A stretch of DNA of 64,000 nucleotides from Aphelocoma coerulescens (taxonomy: Eukaryota > Chordata > Aves > Passeriformes > Corvidae). The stretch is from assembly GCF_041296385.1 (NCBI RefSeq), contig NC_091014.1, positions 65,542,578 through 65,606,577 of the forward strand, written 5' to 3'. The position numbers were made by a program, and so were the translations under genes. Positions 1 through 12,583 of this stretch are shown one piece after another. Under the pieces are notes generated by a model. The model saw nothing but the letters and a program-made list of their open reading frames with translations, searched no databases and was not told the DNA's origin. Each line of letters opens with the position of its first letter. Position 1 is the stretch's first letter.

Positions 1-1139
1 CCTGGCAATGATTGCTTACCAAGTTCTTAATGAGTATGAACAAAGAAAGGAAATTTGGGCTTTCAAGAAAAGCACCGTTGACTGCTGTGCTGCAGGGTGG
101 AGTAAATTGCATTGGAAGATCACCAGAGATTTTGGGAAGCAGGTTAGGTGATAATCAAGAATGGTTTCGAGATAATCCTACCTGGAGCAAGAGTTGAACA
201 CGAGTTCTTTAGAGATGCCTTCCAGCCCCGTGTTTTGATTGCCACGATATTTATGTGTTACTGATGTGTTACAGATGTTGTACCTGTGACAAACCTTTCC
301 ACCACAGAAAGACTGACACTGCTTTAAATAAAAAGCACGCTTTCCCTTCAATCAAGTAATCTGAAATTGCCTCTCCCCACTAATAATGTGTTATTTCTTT
401 TATCAGAACAGGTCTTAATCAACTTTTAAGTTAAAGGAGATTTCAAGATATTTTTATCTGTGCAGCTGATTAGAATTTAAATTAATGAGAGAGTTGCTGC
501 TGCTGAAGGTGTCAATGCTCATTCTCCTTGGAGCATCCTGCTTGGATGCCATTCCTTGCCTGGTCCCTGGGTGAAAGCAGCCCTCGAATGCAGTGGGAGG
601 CAGGAAGGGGTTTGTGAAGCCCCTGGGAGCATTCAGGAGCCAGCAGCTGGACCGTGGGGGGCTCGTAGGGCAAGCGCAGTCCCTGCAGCACTGCCACATG
701 GAGACAACCCGTGGGGCGGTGACAAAGTGGGGAAGGAGGGTCTGGAGCCCAGAGATCTCTCCAGAAGAGTGCCAGAGCCAGCATTTATGTATGGGGCTAC
801 TACAGCAGGGATGGTAAAATCTTAGTCTCTGGACATGGAGATGCATCCAGCTAGCAGAATTCAGATCACACGTGAGCCTCCGGGCTGTTTTACCATCAGT
901 TCCTGAAGATTGAAGGGAGGCAGTACCCCAAGGATGCCAGCCAGCCCCACACACAGGTCAGGGCTGGGGTATACGGGGTTTCAGGGGGCCAAGTCAGCGT
1001 GTGGGAAGCAAATCATCTACCCCGAGTCCCCGTGGGGAGCATAACAAGGTGTAAATCACCCTCCAAAGCACCCAGCAGAGCAGTAGCATCATCACCTCTG
1101 AGCTCGTTTGACAGCTGCAAATTGTTGCAGAATTATTGA

Positions 1140-1580
1140 GGGATCAGGGAGATGGATCATTGATAGAATTATGGGATCAATAAAAGAACTGTAGCAAGAG
1201 CCTGCAAGCAAAAGGCCTGTGTGAGAAAGACTCTCCATGAGAAAATTCTTGTGTGAGAAAAGGCCTGGGAAACAAGAAGGGAGTTTTGAGAAGGTACAGC
1301 TGTGTAGATAAGACCGAGAGAGAAGGGAGGTGAACTCTGAATTCTTTTAATCATAACATAACTGTAGAAGCTTGCCAATGTAAGTCCAATTATGTAGAAA
1401 TAGAAATGTGTTTTGATAAGCTTTAAGCCACTTAGGAGTTAACAAGCTGGTATACTATATAAGTGCCTCTGGATTGCTAATAAACGGAGTTTTGCTCTTA
1501 TCAACCACATTGGTTTTGGACTGCCATTTTCTCCCCTCGCCGGAGCCGCCGGACCTTTTTACTTTCCAACAGCAAATCAC
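1140..1580 (+). mobile_element. LTR-like block, probably a solo endogenous retroviral LTR
   Basis: The block has the layout of an LTR: TATA-like actatataag (1454-1463), then about 25 bases on an AATAAA (1480-1485) followed by a T-rich stretch (cggagttttgctcttatc), then a GC-rich U5-like end (ctcgccggagccgccgga). No gag, pol or env coding sequence flanks it, so it would be a solitary LTR. Borders and target-site duplications were not fixed; TGTTGCAG at about 1123 and TGTAGC at about 1190 are alternative left ends. Confidence 0.5.
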
Positions 1581-4536
1581 CCGAATAAAACAGTTCTCAA
1601 GGTTTTGCTCCGGTTTTGGTTTGATGAGCAGTTTCCTCTGTCATGTGTCAGCCGGTGAGGCGACTCCGGTGCCACCTGGGAGGGGAGAGCCGCTGGGGAG
1701 GGGTTGCTGTGACAATACGGGTGGCTTGTCCTCGTCCCTGCTTCAAATAAGCCAGCGAGCTGCTGGCCGGAGCTGAGCCATGGGGCTGGAAAGAGCTCAC
1801 CCAGAGTTTATTCCTGTGAAAGCAGCGTAGCCACAGCACCGGTCTCCCAGCCCAGCACAAGTGAAGGGCTCAGGGAAGGTGGGAAGGGAGAAGGGCGCGG
1901 CGTGGCTGGCACCCAGTGATTAGATTGCACTGTCCTGCGTCAGGAACGAGGGCTGAGGCCACGGCAGGGGAGGGAGGAAGGTCACTAAGCCCTCATAGGA
2001 TCAGTCTCCCAGATGTTTTACGTACCATTTCCTTGGAGAACAGGTTCAGCCCAGATGTTCACGGAGCTGCAAGGCCCAGCGTGGTAAATGGGTGTAACCA
2101 TGGGCACGATCTTGCCCTCGGGGCTGTTTGTTCCTGTCTGAGGGCAGTCTCCTGCAGGCACGGGAGGTCTGGTGCAGCACTGCTCCTGCCTTTCCATCCA
2201 GCAGCTCCTCATGGGGTCACATCAAGGAGCGGCTCCTCCTGGGGTGCTGCAGGTGATGCCTCTGGCTGGGCTGAAGGACACTCACATTTGCTCTCCTCCC
2301 TCCTGCTTTTCAGCTTCGGCTGTTGTCTTGCTGTCTCTTCTGACTTTGGTTCTAGTCAAACAGGAGTTTTCTCTCCCTTTGGAAAAGCAGATCAAACCCT
2401 CTTGTGATGCAGCCAGCAGCCCTTGTCTGGTTTCTCCTGCCAGGAGCCAGATTGCAGACTGAGACCCTTAAAACACGTGCCTTTTTTGTGCTGTGGTATT
2501 CCCGATCAGCCACAATGGGATTGACACCAGAGCATGTTCCCATTCCCAGATTTTCTTGATTAAGTTTCTGTGAGAGGAAAGAAGAAGAATAAAACCAGTG
2601 AGTGGCTTTGCTAGCAGACACTCACACCTTGGAATGAAGTTCCTGAGCCTCTACCAAGACCTTTTTTTTTAAAAAAAGATGAAGTTGGCAGAAACAGATA
2701 AATCCTTTTAGAGGCATTAGGACATTACAATATTTATTGATCAGCTTGCACCAACCCTCACTTATGCACTCTGATACATTTTGCCAGTTGAGTCAAGCGT
2801 GATAATAAACACTATGTCCAGCAAGTGGATTAATAATGGAGATGTGATGTGAGGGAAATTGGAACATTGAGAGAAATTGGAACAGCGTGGTACCTTCAGA
2901 GAGAAGGCAGGATGGCTGTTACATAATTTAAACTCAGAGTGAGGTGTTCTACCACACACAAAAGGCCAGCAGCCCCCTGCTCTGCTACAATAATGGCCAA
3001 GCAGGTCTCTGCTTCACCTTTCTGCCCATTCCAAAAATCCCGAAGGGCAGCTCCCCTGTAACTGCAGCTGGCAGCAGGGAGACCTGGAAACATTTGAGTA
3101 CATGGAAATCAAGTACTTGTTTGTCCCTTTCTGTAGGAGCCTGAGATTGCAAAAGCTTTCCCTGGCCAAAGCCCAAAGTCAAAGAGTACTGAATTAATCA
3201 TCACCGCCAATTTGGGTTGGATCATATTGTAAAGTCATGCTGATTGTATCAAAAAGTTTTAATTTCTATCACACTTAAATAGCTTGAACCATATTCAAAA
3301 TTCAAATGCTGTTTCAAAAGGAGTATTTTTTGTGAGTTGGAGGGAAAATGTTGCTTAGAAAATGTCAAATTTGTAAAATATTTTTGTATTTTTAAATCAC
3401 CTCACCACATTTCCTTTTAGTTTCAATACTCATCAAAAGTCACTCCTTCCTGCCAGAAACTCAGTATGAAAGAAATGCCAGAAAGCCCCAAATCACTGGA
3501 AAATCCCAAACTAACTCCACCAGTTACAGCAATGATTTTCTAGGACAAATTTCATAGCTACTAATAAGGACCCAGACTTGTAACGCCGAGGTCAGTAAGA
3601 GTTGCCAGTTCCCATAAATCAGGTGGTTCTGATTTGGGTACCGAGATCGAGTTACAAATGCCCAGTGTTTGTCTGCTCCCACCCCTGTGTTTACATTTAT
3701 TTGTAAGCATTTGTTTCTTGTCAGACTCATGTCACCATTCACAGCCATAAAGTGGAGTTTTGCTGAAGGAAGGGAAGCAGCTGCAGCATTTCCCAGCTCA
3801 GGTGCAGCTTGAGACAAAATGCTCTGTGTTTCACACTTGACCGTGGGGTGTGGAGGTAAATAAGGCAGGGAGGACACCCTAAACCCAACTGACTACTGTG
3901 TTTCTACACAAATAAAGGTCATTGTAAGTCTTTTGTTCCTCCCTTGGTCCTTAAGGATATTTGCAGTATTACAGCACTTCATTACTCTTCAGATGGGAAT
4001 GATTCTTTACTCGGAGACTATTTGGAAGTAAAATATAGTTAGGACTATAAACATAGATGCAAAAGTCCATTTTCAAAAAACCTGCCTGGCTCAATATTGA
4101 TGCAGGGCTGGTCTTCCAAGGTGCTAATGCAAGAAAGAAGATGGTCTAGCCTGAGTGCTGGAGCTTTGGGGAGTTGGACCTTTTCATTTAAATGTTCCCT
4201 CTTGAAGGAGATGAACCATTTTGATACGAAACTTGTACCAGTTTGAAAGCAGCGTGTGGCTGTCTGAGATCTCTGAGCCACCAAAACTAATTTGTGAAAC
4301 GGGCAAAAATCCTCACCTAGAGGAATAGGCAATGGGCACATTGCATGCTCATCAGCCAGATCACAAAAATATCGTTTAACAGACATTTTTTTCCTACTTT
4401 GTGTGTTGCAAGGGGTTTCATGTTTGTCTGGGTGAATTCCAGCAGACCTGTCTGGTTTTCTTGTTGGTGACATCCCTCCTTAGTCCTACGTCGGTCCGCG
4501 CTGGTCTGGCTGGGCAGAGCTCCAGACACCTGAGCC

Positions 4537-4573
4537 AGAGCCCAGAGCCCAGAGCCCAGAGCCCAGAGCCCAA
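4537..4573 (+). repeat. Short tandem repeat, 7-bp unit AGAGCCC
   Basis: About five to six perfect head-to-tail copies of AGAGCCC, ending in a partial copy. No gene overlaps it. Confidence 0.85.
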
Positions 4574-7500
4574 GTCTCAAGGATTAGCAGATGCTTAAGC
4601 TCTGACCTTGCCAGGTGCTAGAGGTGCTGTATGAGCCAAAAATCCCACAACACTTACGCAAAGCAGAAACTACTCATCCCCAGGGAAATTTATTCCGCTC
4701 TGGGATGGGACATGAGAGCAGGATCAACAAACCCACCAAAACACCAGGGAAAAACACGTCCACGGAAGATTTTCACTCCCCCTGAGACAACCAATGCCAG
4801 CACACAGCACTTACCAAGTTTAGAGTGGGTATTTAACCGGTGAAATAGAGTCCTTTTGTTCGCACACAGAACTGCCGATGTTTACTGAGGTTTTCCGGGT
4901 TTCCAGCAGGCTGTGGGTGGCTGAGTTAATTACGGAACATTTTCTGCAACTCATCCTCTCCTTAAAGCTTAATGGTCTTTCAACAGCCCCAACGTCCTTC
5001 CTGGGCACTGCGTCAGGTTTAATTTTGTTTGATTTCCATTTGAAAAGCAAAATTGGTAGCACAGGCGTAATATTTGTCGTTACCTCTAATCATTCATCCT
5101 TAGCCACCCCATGACTGATAAGGAAAGAGGAGTGGGCAGGAAAACCAGAGAGGTTTTCCGTAGTAGCCATGGAGTCGGTAAACACGGCAGGACTGTGAGG
5201 CTCTTAGTGCTGACTAGTGGGTAAGGTGTGTGTTCACCTGCCAGCTGGCCGGGCTGCCTTAAGCTCAGAGGAGGAGGAAAAATATCCTTGCCTACAGCAG
5301 CAGGTTAGGATTAGGGATTAATCACACCACCATGACTGGGAAGTGCAGGCAGGGAAGACAGGCACTCTGCTTTCCCAGACTGAGAGCCTGGAGCAGGTGT
5401 AGCCTTGGGGCTGGCAGAGGAGACTCGTGCTGAGGGGACTCGTGGCCGTGCCCTGCCCTGTGACACTGCAGTGACCACGTTTTCCCTGAAGCTGCTCAGG
5501 GCTTGCCCACCGCAGGCGGCTCCTCCGAGAGCTGTGGCAGTTGGGAGTCTCCATCGGCGCGGCACAGTTTTGCTTTCCCTGGCTCCAGAGTGAAAATAAC
5601 AGCCAATCTGGAGTAGGTTAACCAAAATAAAATGAACCTAAAATTAAGTGAAACTAAAAGCAGCGGAGCTGTGCACAGTGCTAGTGGTGTTTTGGGGATG
5701 CTCAGTGGGAGAGGCCACTCTCGTGAGTATTGTGAGCAGGTGAAGTCCAAAGGATCTTTCCCAAGCTGTGGTTTCCATTTCCAAGGGAAGCACAGAAACT
5801 CATACCCTCCCCAGGTTTTCATCAAATGAGTCTAAGGTGGCAAATGCCAGGATGAGCAGGGGTCACAGCTCTGATTTTGTCTCTGATGCAACACCTGGCC
5901 CTGGGAGCAGCGACAGTGGGGACTTCCCTGCAATGCATCAGCACTGACAGCCGAGAGCTCCCCCCTGGAGCCATCTCTTGCTGAGGGCAGAGCCCCTGTG
6001 CCAGTCTCTTTCCAGACCTTGTGCTCTGTGAATAAAGGCACAGGACCTAAAAAAGGCAGCTCCAGCTCCTTCCAGAGTGGCTGGGCTGGGAATACTCCCG
6101 GTGTGGATAGAAGGCAGCTGCAGCGTGGCCAGCCTGGTCGCTCCTAGCGCATCCTCCCCTGCCCTTCCTGCACCCTAAACACTTCCAGGGCCGGTATTTT
6201 CCAACCAGAAATGCCACAGGCACTGGGCAAAGCCTCTCCTGTTTTTTGCAGCCCTTCTGCTCTGTCTAGCTCCAGGGCCAGCACTGTGGCCAGGCACTGC
6301 TTGCTGTCCAGGGCTGGTGCTCCTGCCCAGGGTACAGCCACCCCACTGCTCCCACAGCTGGAAATGGCTCTGCCAGCACCCCTGGGGTGGGAGAACCATC
6401 CAAAAACCACCGTGCCGCTGCTCCACAAGAGCACCAGGATAAACAATGGCACAGAGACCCGCAGGGAAGTGAGGCTTTGCCGAGGGCAGGGAGCAGGGTC
6501 CAGGAGCTGCCCCCAGCAGCTGCCCTCACACACAGGTTACCTGCTGCCAGCCCCTTCCATTCGCCCTGTGGGGAGCTGCAGACCCCTGGGAAGCAGCTCC
6601 CAAAAGAGCAGGGAATTAAAGCAAACAGGATCTGACCTGGGGCAGCCTCTCAGCATGCCAGGCTGTGAGCCACAACAGCTCCAAAGGGGCTTCCCAGTGC
6701 TCTCCCTGGAGTGGCTGCCAGCATGTCAGGAGCAGGAGCCAGTGCTCTCAGCTGTCACAGTCACTGAGCCCAGAGATGCCCTTACATGCTCCACTATTCT
6801 GTAACAATAACAGTGGAGACCCCTCCTGCCCTCCTGGGGCCTTGAGGATGCCTGCAATGCCTTTGGTTCCCAGCTGTTAGCTTCCGAATTTTGGACACTG
6901 GGGATTTCTCTTAGGTGCCAATAGCTCAGTGCTGGATGCAGGTTTGTGTCCTGGCTGGAGGTCTAGAGGTGTGATCTCAGCCCCCCAGAGGCATTTACTT
7001 GTTTCCCTCTGGTGGCTCACCTTCTGTTTTTTCCCCCCAATAAATCAATAGGATTACTGCAGTACAAAAGAATATGTGCTTGGATTTGCACAACATATTT
7101 GGATAATCTGGCCAGGGTTTGGCCTGTGTGCCTTGAGTTCCTGTGGTCAGCACAAAGCTGCTGCACACCTGCATGATGCACCTGGCTAATTCTGCTTGTT
7201 CTTTTCCACTCCAGAACCCAGCTCTCCTCACTGCTCCAACAGGGTTCTGTGGGGTAGCACCACCCACAGGAGTTGGCTCAGGGAGTTGACTCGGTTGCTC
7301 CGTACCCCACTGATCCCTGAAAGAGCACCTCCTTAGCATCCCTGTGTGTCCAGAGGGTATCCCAGGTGCAGGGACAGGACATCTCCTTGCACACATCTTG
7401 GTCCTGCACAGGATGCTGCCCCTCAGCCCTTCCTACAGCTCCCAGCTCTGCAGCTCCAGCTGTCACCTCTGTCCCACCCCACAGGAATGTCACGGGGCTC

Positions 7501-8284
7501 CTGGGGAAGGCAGCCAGGAGTTCCATGGCACACTCCAGGTGATCCTGCCTGTCCTGCCACAGGAGGCAGATCACTTCATCTACATGACTTAATGGCAGCT
7601 AATGATGGCATGGTCCACTGGCTGCCTGGTCAGGCTGCCCCTTCCAAGGGCCTTGGAAAAACACAGGGCTTTTGGAATGGCAGTGGTGATTTCAAATGCC
7701 TGCCTTGCACAGCTCTTTGTGGAGAAGCAAGTGTGAGAAGTTTAAAAAACCCAAACAGAACCCCAACATAATCAGGAACAGCAGCAAAGCTTTCAGTTTC
7801 TTAATCCTGAAATCCCTCCCCCACTTCTAAGGAAAAGCATTTTTTCCAAAGAAAAATGAAGGAAAGGCTGAGGGGCAAAAAGGCAGAAAAGAAAAGTCAC
7901 TGAGTCCTGTATGCCTGAGAGTTGTTTTGCAGGATGTGGATTTTGAGTGGTGCTGGGTCTCAGCCTGGGAATCATAACAAAATGTAAGGAATGGGCTCTT
8001 CTGCATTGTCCTGAGAGCAGGAATTATTTTAAGGTCATTGCACAATGATGTGTGGGCTTGCAGATCCCGTTTTCTTCCCTCTCCTAATGATGCCAGGGGA
8101 TCACCTCACCCAGGAACATGAGACCATCTGGAAAATATCATCCAGTGCATTATTCCCTGTGCCAGAGGGATATTTATAGATAAAGAAAATCATGTTGTCA
8201 CAATCCAAACAAATAAGGAGAGGCTGCAAGGCAGTGGAGTGTCTCTTGCCCCGCCTCTGTGCCTGGCTTTGCCCCAGGAGGGGC

Positions 8285-8340
8285 CACTGGGATCTTTAAA
8301 GTCTCTTCCAACCCAAACCATTCTATGATTCCATGATCCT
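8285..8340 (+). mobile_element. CR1 LINE 3' tail fragment
   Basis: Contains gggatctttaaagtctcttccaacccaaaccattctatgattccatgat, split here only for description: the CTTTAAAG, TTCCAACCC and ATTCTATGATTCCATGA elements define the avian CR1 3' end. 5'-truncated, + orientation. Confidence 0.85.
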
Positions 8341-9015
8341 TCCAAATTAAGCCAGTTTTGGAGGCAGCACTCGAACCAGTCCCTCACAGGACCAGGCTCC
8401 TGCTAAGTCCCTTGCCCAAATTTGCTCCAGAAAACCATATAAGGCTCACAAGGGTGTATATTTTTGACACAAAATAGGGTCATTTCAAAGGAGTTTCTCA
8501 CAAGAAGTGAAACCCTTCCCCTTAGCTGAGCAGTTCAGGTTATTATTCATTGTTTGGATCTAACCCACTGAACAAAATACTGCTTTGCCTTTGGAAAGGA
8601 ACAATCCATTGAGTGAGTTCAGGCCAGCTCTTGTTACAGGCTTCCTAAATTTGTTCATGGAAAATTAAACATTCTCTTCAGATAGGGAGGTATGTACATA
8701 TCTGTGTCTCCAAAGTGGTTTCAGGCTCTCTATTTGTAAACAAATGGATATAATTCGCTTTGCAGCACTACCTAGAGTGGCTCCAGGGTGTGATGTTATT
8801 ATGGTCATGGAAACTAAACGAAGAGCACATGGCTGACCTTTCTCAGCTCAGGTCTGTCTTCCCAAAGGAAGTGTGTAGAATAGGGGTTGTGTTTAGAATA
8901 CCCACTGTCTGGTTTATCCTTTATTTCCTTCCCGTTGGAGCTTTACCTCATCATTCCATGGAGCATAGGAAATCCTGTTGCAACACAGCCTCTTCTTGTC
9001 CACTGGATCCATGCT

Positions 9016-9078
9016 GGAATCCCAGAATAGAATATTCCCAGCTGGAAGGAACTCACATGGATCATCAAGTCCAATGGA
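9016..9078 (-). mobile_element. CR1 LINE 3' tail fragment, reverse
   Basis: Reads as the reverse complement of a CR1 tail: aatcccagaatagaatattc, then ccagctggaaggaactcac, then ggatcatcaagtccaa. This matches the subfamily with 'GTTGGAAGGAACCCACA.GGATCATC.AGTCCAA'. Confidence 0.75.
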
Positions 9079-10114
9079 GGGAGGGCAGTATTGGGTTTGG
9101 GGTCCTTGGGATCTGGCACTTTGCAGATGACAGAGAAACAGTGATGAACCCCATGCTGGGGGATATAAAGCAGGTAGCAGAGAGGAGAGGTGGGAGAAAT
9201 GTTCCCCGATAGTTTTGAAGTTTAAGCAGGCAGCAGAGTTCTGTAACATGGATGTCCTCATGTTTGTGTTTTGGTTTGGGTTTTCTTGTCCTCTGTATTT
9301 TGTACTGCTCTTCCAGAGTATTCTCCAGTACCTTCAACTGAAGAATAACAAAACATACATTATCATCTTCTAAAACCAGGCCTGCATCTCTTTCATATGC
9401 TTCGGACTGATTGTTCAGATGCAGCCCTTTGTGGACTGAAAGAAGGAGGATGTTGGAATTGAGAAGAAAGGATTTACTCCTTGGTGTTCAGTTGTCTACA
9501 GTTAGGAAGAGGAGAAGCGATTACGAGCAATTCCAGTGCCCAAAGCCCATCCATCTCCCTGGGATCCACGTTCTGTTCTGCTGACCTGTAGTTAGGTGTC
9601 AGATTTGAGCAGCTGGAGTCTTTGTTCTTTCTGGCAAAACACTGCACTTTCCATAGGAACATCCAGCACTTTGTATTTCTGCTGGGTGACGAAATGACAG
9701 AAGATTCTTTCTGCAGGATCTTGTACGAAGTTCCACCTTCTCTTTTTCTGCAAATGAACTTGGTCCAGGCTCAATGTACAGCTGGATGCAGGAAGATGCA
9801 GGGGGGCAGGGAAGAGTTGTCACTGAGTGTGTCCAGTGCTTCTCCTGCTGTGCTCTTTCAAAAGAGACCCTCCTTGGATCTTACAGCATTTTAGTCTTTA
9901 ATTCCAGCTGATTTTTCTTTTAAAACAAACAAACAAACAGAAAGCAGGCAAAACTGCATTTCCTTGTGGGCCATATTTAGAATGTATGTGTGTTATCAGA
10001 GTTATGGGTGTGTGTCAGTTTCTACAGAAGAAAAGATCCAGCTTTTGCCTCCAGATCACATGGATTTACTTGAATGGTGCAGAGTAAATTTTCTTTCTGA
10101 ATCTCTCTCTCTCT

Positions 10115-10115
<1 letters not shown>

Positions 10116-10150
<35 letters not shown>
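10116..10150 (+). repeat. Poly(A) tract, 35 bases, after a (CT)n run
   Basis: A perfect A35 run directly after ctctctctctctc. It could be a degenerate retrocopy tail or an expanded homopolymer; no retrogene was recognised to its left. Confidence 0.9.
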
Positions 10151-10152
<2 letters not shown>

Positions 10153-10239
10153 AAAAAGAGAAATGCTGTCATGTGAAGCTGGGTTACACGGGATGGCCAT
10201 GAGGTACAGGAGTCACCAAGGTATGTTTCACAGGTGGAG

Positions 10240-10815
10240 AGGCCCGCATCTTTATCTTTCCTTCTTTCTTCCTCTCCTTGTTCCCTTGCCCTGCACCGTG
10301 ACTGTATTTCTTTGTGCCTCTCGCTGTCCTTTTGCCTGTACCTGTCTGGATCTGCTGCTCAGTCCTTCTCCCTCACTGCACTCTTCTCTTTATAACCCTC
10401 TGTCCTGCTGCCCGTCCCTCTCTTTCTCCGTCCCTCTGCTGTGCCTTGCCCATCTTCCCCCCCCACCCACCTGCCGTGGTCATTTCCTCTCTCTGTCCTT
10501 GTTTCCCTCTTTGTGTGTCCCTCTATCCTTCCTGTGTGATTACCACCCTGTCTTTATCTGTCCTTCTCCATGCCTCACCCGTGTTGCTTTTTATTCTCTG
10601 TTGCTCTGTCCTGCTCCCTGTTCCATCGTTTCTCACTGGATCCTTCTGTCCCATTCCCTGTCCCTATTCCTTTTTAATCCCTCTCTGTCGTGCTGCCCCT
10701 CCCAGGTTGTTTCGTTTTATCTCCATCCTGCACCCCGTTCTTCCTTCTCTTCCTGTGTCGCCTCTGCTCCCACTCCATCTTCCTGCCTCTCCTGGTCTCT
10801 CCCTGGTGCTCCCAT
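10240..10815 (+). repeat. Pyrimidine-rich degenerate repeat tract
   Basis: About 575 bases are overwhelmingly C and T on the + strand, built from loosely repeated TGTCCCTCT / CTTTCTCC / TCCTGTG words. A 243-codon frame stays open across it (10163-10894), but the translation is a Leu/Ser/Pro/Cys-rich low-complexity string, which follows from the skewed composition. I treat it as repeat-derived and not as a gene. Such tracts can form H-DNA triplexes. Confidence 0.8.
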
Positions 10816-10825
10816 CGCACCGCTA

Positions 10826-11015
10826 GGATGGGTCCGTGAGCGCAGGTTGGGATCCCGGCGCTCCAGCCTCCCAGGGGCAGCAGCGGCGCCGTAGGGAAGG
10901 GATGAGACAGCCCCTGGCAGTGCCCCGAGCGCAGGAACGGAGCGGAGCCCGAGCGGGACACGCGGCACCATCCCGGGACACGCTGCCCCGTGCCGTGCGG
11001 CGGCACCAGCCTGAG
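10826..11015. other. CpG-rich patch, no gene seen
   Basis: About 190 bases with many CpG dinucleotides (ggcagcagcggcgccgtag, cgagcgggacacgcggcacc, gtgccgtgcggcggcacc) between the pyrimidine tract and a CR1 tail, in a region otherwise poor in CpG. No start exon could be recognised on either strand. Confidence 0.6.
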
Positions 11016-11075
11016 ACAGTGGAACGGGACTTTAAGGTCCCTTCCAGCCCAGGCCATTCTATGATCTATGGAAAC
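11016..11075 (+). mobile_element. CR1 LINE 3' tail fragment
   Basis: gggactttaaggtcccttcc followed by agcccaggccattctatgat is a CR1 3' end in + orientation. Confidence 0.85.
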
Positions 11076-12425
11076 ACTGCAATATCTCCATGTGAATGGA
11101 GCAAAGTTTACAAATATAGGGATGTTTTGATAACATTTGAGTTTTGTTGACATTTCTATTAATGATTGTTAAATGTGGGGAGATACCAGGACACACAGGA
11201 AAATGGAGTTTGTCCCACAGTTATTTTTATTTATTTATTATTTATTTTTATGTACATGTTTATCATGTTTCTATATATGTGTGTGTTGTTATACGTATCT
11301 TTATGGGTGAGACACACAATCTTTATGAATCTGCCAGGCTCTGGGGAGCTTTACTTCCTCAGAAAATGATAATTCAAATGCATATCGTGGTAGGCATTGG
11401 TGTAGTGTGGGGTGTTACTGAGTATTGCCTAAATAGTGCTTAAAGTGAGATCCCTGCTCTTACACCTTGTTAAAAGAGGGCCTAATTCTAGGAAATAAAA
11501 CTCCTTGTGTGTCCCACATGAGTTACAAATTTCTCCAGTGGTGTGGTGTTGTCCTTTGGTTTAATAGGAGTGAGTTTTCTTGTAGTACTGACTTAAATAA
11601 AACAACTGCAAACTGTTGGCATGATTTAGCCCCACTTCACAGCCTTTCAGAGTTGTCATTTTTGATGTGGTGTTATTGTCTCAAAGCGAATTTCATAACA
11701 ATTGCAGTCGCTGTTTTTACAGTATTGAACACTTTTTTCCTGTAACTGTAACTTCTCTCCCCCTGTACCATCCCATGTGACATTTTAGGTGGGGGTTTTT
11801 TTGCTGGTTTTGTTTTTTAAAAGAAAATACTTATGACCATTTATGTCCACGGTGTTTCTGCCTTTTACTAACGTTTTCCAAGCAATTAAACCTTTATGTG
11901 GTATATACATAATTCTTTTTTTTTTCTATGCATAATTGTTATCTGAGGATTGTGTTTCATGTTCAACCCCTCTTGCTCCTCATAATTATCATATGTCTTT
12001 CACCTTCTGCCCATAATCTTTTGGTGCTTTTTTAAAAATTTCTTTTGATCTGCTATTTTATTTGCCTTATTTCTTTTCATATCAATACAATCTTGATAAA
12101 TCTGTCCAGAATCTCCTGTAATATTGTGCTTGTGAAATTCTTCTGTGGGTAATGATGGGACTCATTGTGTCAGTAAATCCTTATTCCTGTAGAAAGCATT
12201 TGGAACTGGCTACAAATGCAAAAGCTCAGCACCGCCTCAAGAAGTGCTTTTCGTTGCCCGGCTCTCTGCCTTCCCCACGGGTCAGTGATTACAAAGAGCA
12301 CCAGTAGATGGGGCTGAAATGCTGCACGGTGTGAAGCGCTTCAGCACACCGTGAAAATCGACAGGTGGGAAATGGGGGTGAGACTGAGCCCCAGGTGAAC
12401 TCCTGCTGTCTGGTGAATTTTTCAG

Positions 12426-12583
12426 AAGAGGACGCAGTGCTGCAGGAGGAGCGGGGCGGCAGAGAAGAGGCACCAGCAGTTGTTGATGTGCAGCAGCTGG
12501 TGCCCGTGGGGGGTGTGTACCACATCGATGCTCTGCAGCTGCCGCCTCCGGCCCAGGACGTCAGGGGCTGGAGCATGGTGGAG
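12426..12583 (+). CDS. DNAI7: DNAI7 exon, first one visible in window
   Basis: Acceptor gaatttttcag before 12426 and donor gag|gtgagtg after 12583. The exon starts with two bases of a split codon and ends on a codon boundary. It encodes an acidic stretch (EEDAVLQEERGGREEAPAVV) followed by the conserved GGVYHIDALQLPPP and ending GWSMVE. The following exon at 13307 continues in phase with LLDVGLEVYPYSPGEAED, matching the order seen in vertebrate CASC1 proteins. Base composition is GC-rich compared with later exons. Confidence 0.85.

Larger units (their letters stand above)
1..12425. other. Non-coding stretch upstream of the visible DNAI7 exons
   Basis: Probably a DNAI7 intron or introns. Apart from the LTR-like block, CR1 tails, AGAGCCC repeat, pyrimidine tract and CpG patch listed separately, I see no exon with a recognisable protein on either strand. 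Several frames of 60-200 codons in the GC-rich parts (for example 6211-6804 +) show no domain, no conserved motif and no paired splice sites. Confidence 0.6.

Noticed and set aside
6211..6804. 197-codon frame on + strand in a GC-rich stretch
   Set aside because: Several overlapping frames of similar length exist on both strands, none with recognisable motifs or splice pairing; best explained by GC content.
10163..10894. 243-codon frame on + strand
   Set aside because: It is a by-product of a pyrimidine-only tract; the translation is low-complexity Leu/Ser/Pro/Cys without domains or conserved motifs.
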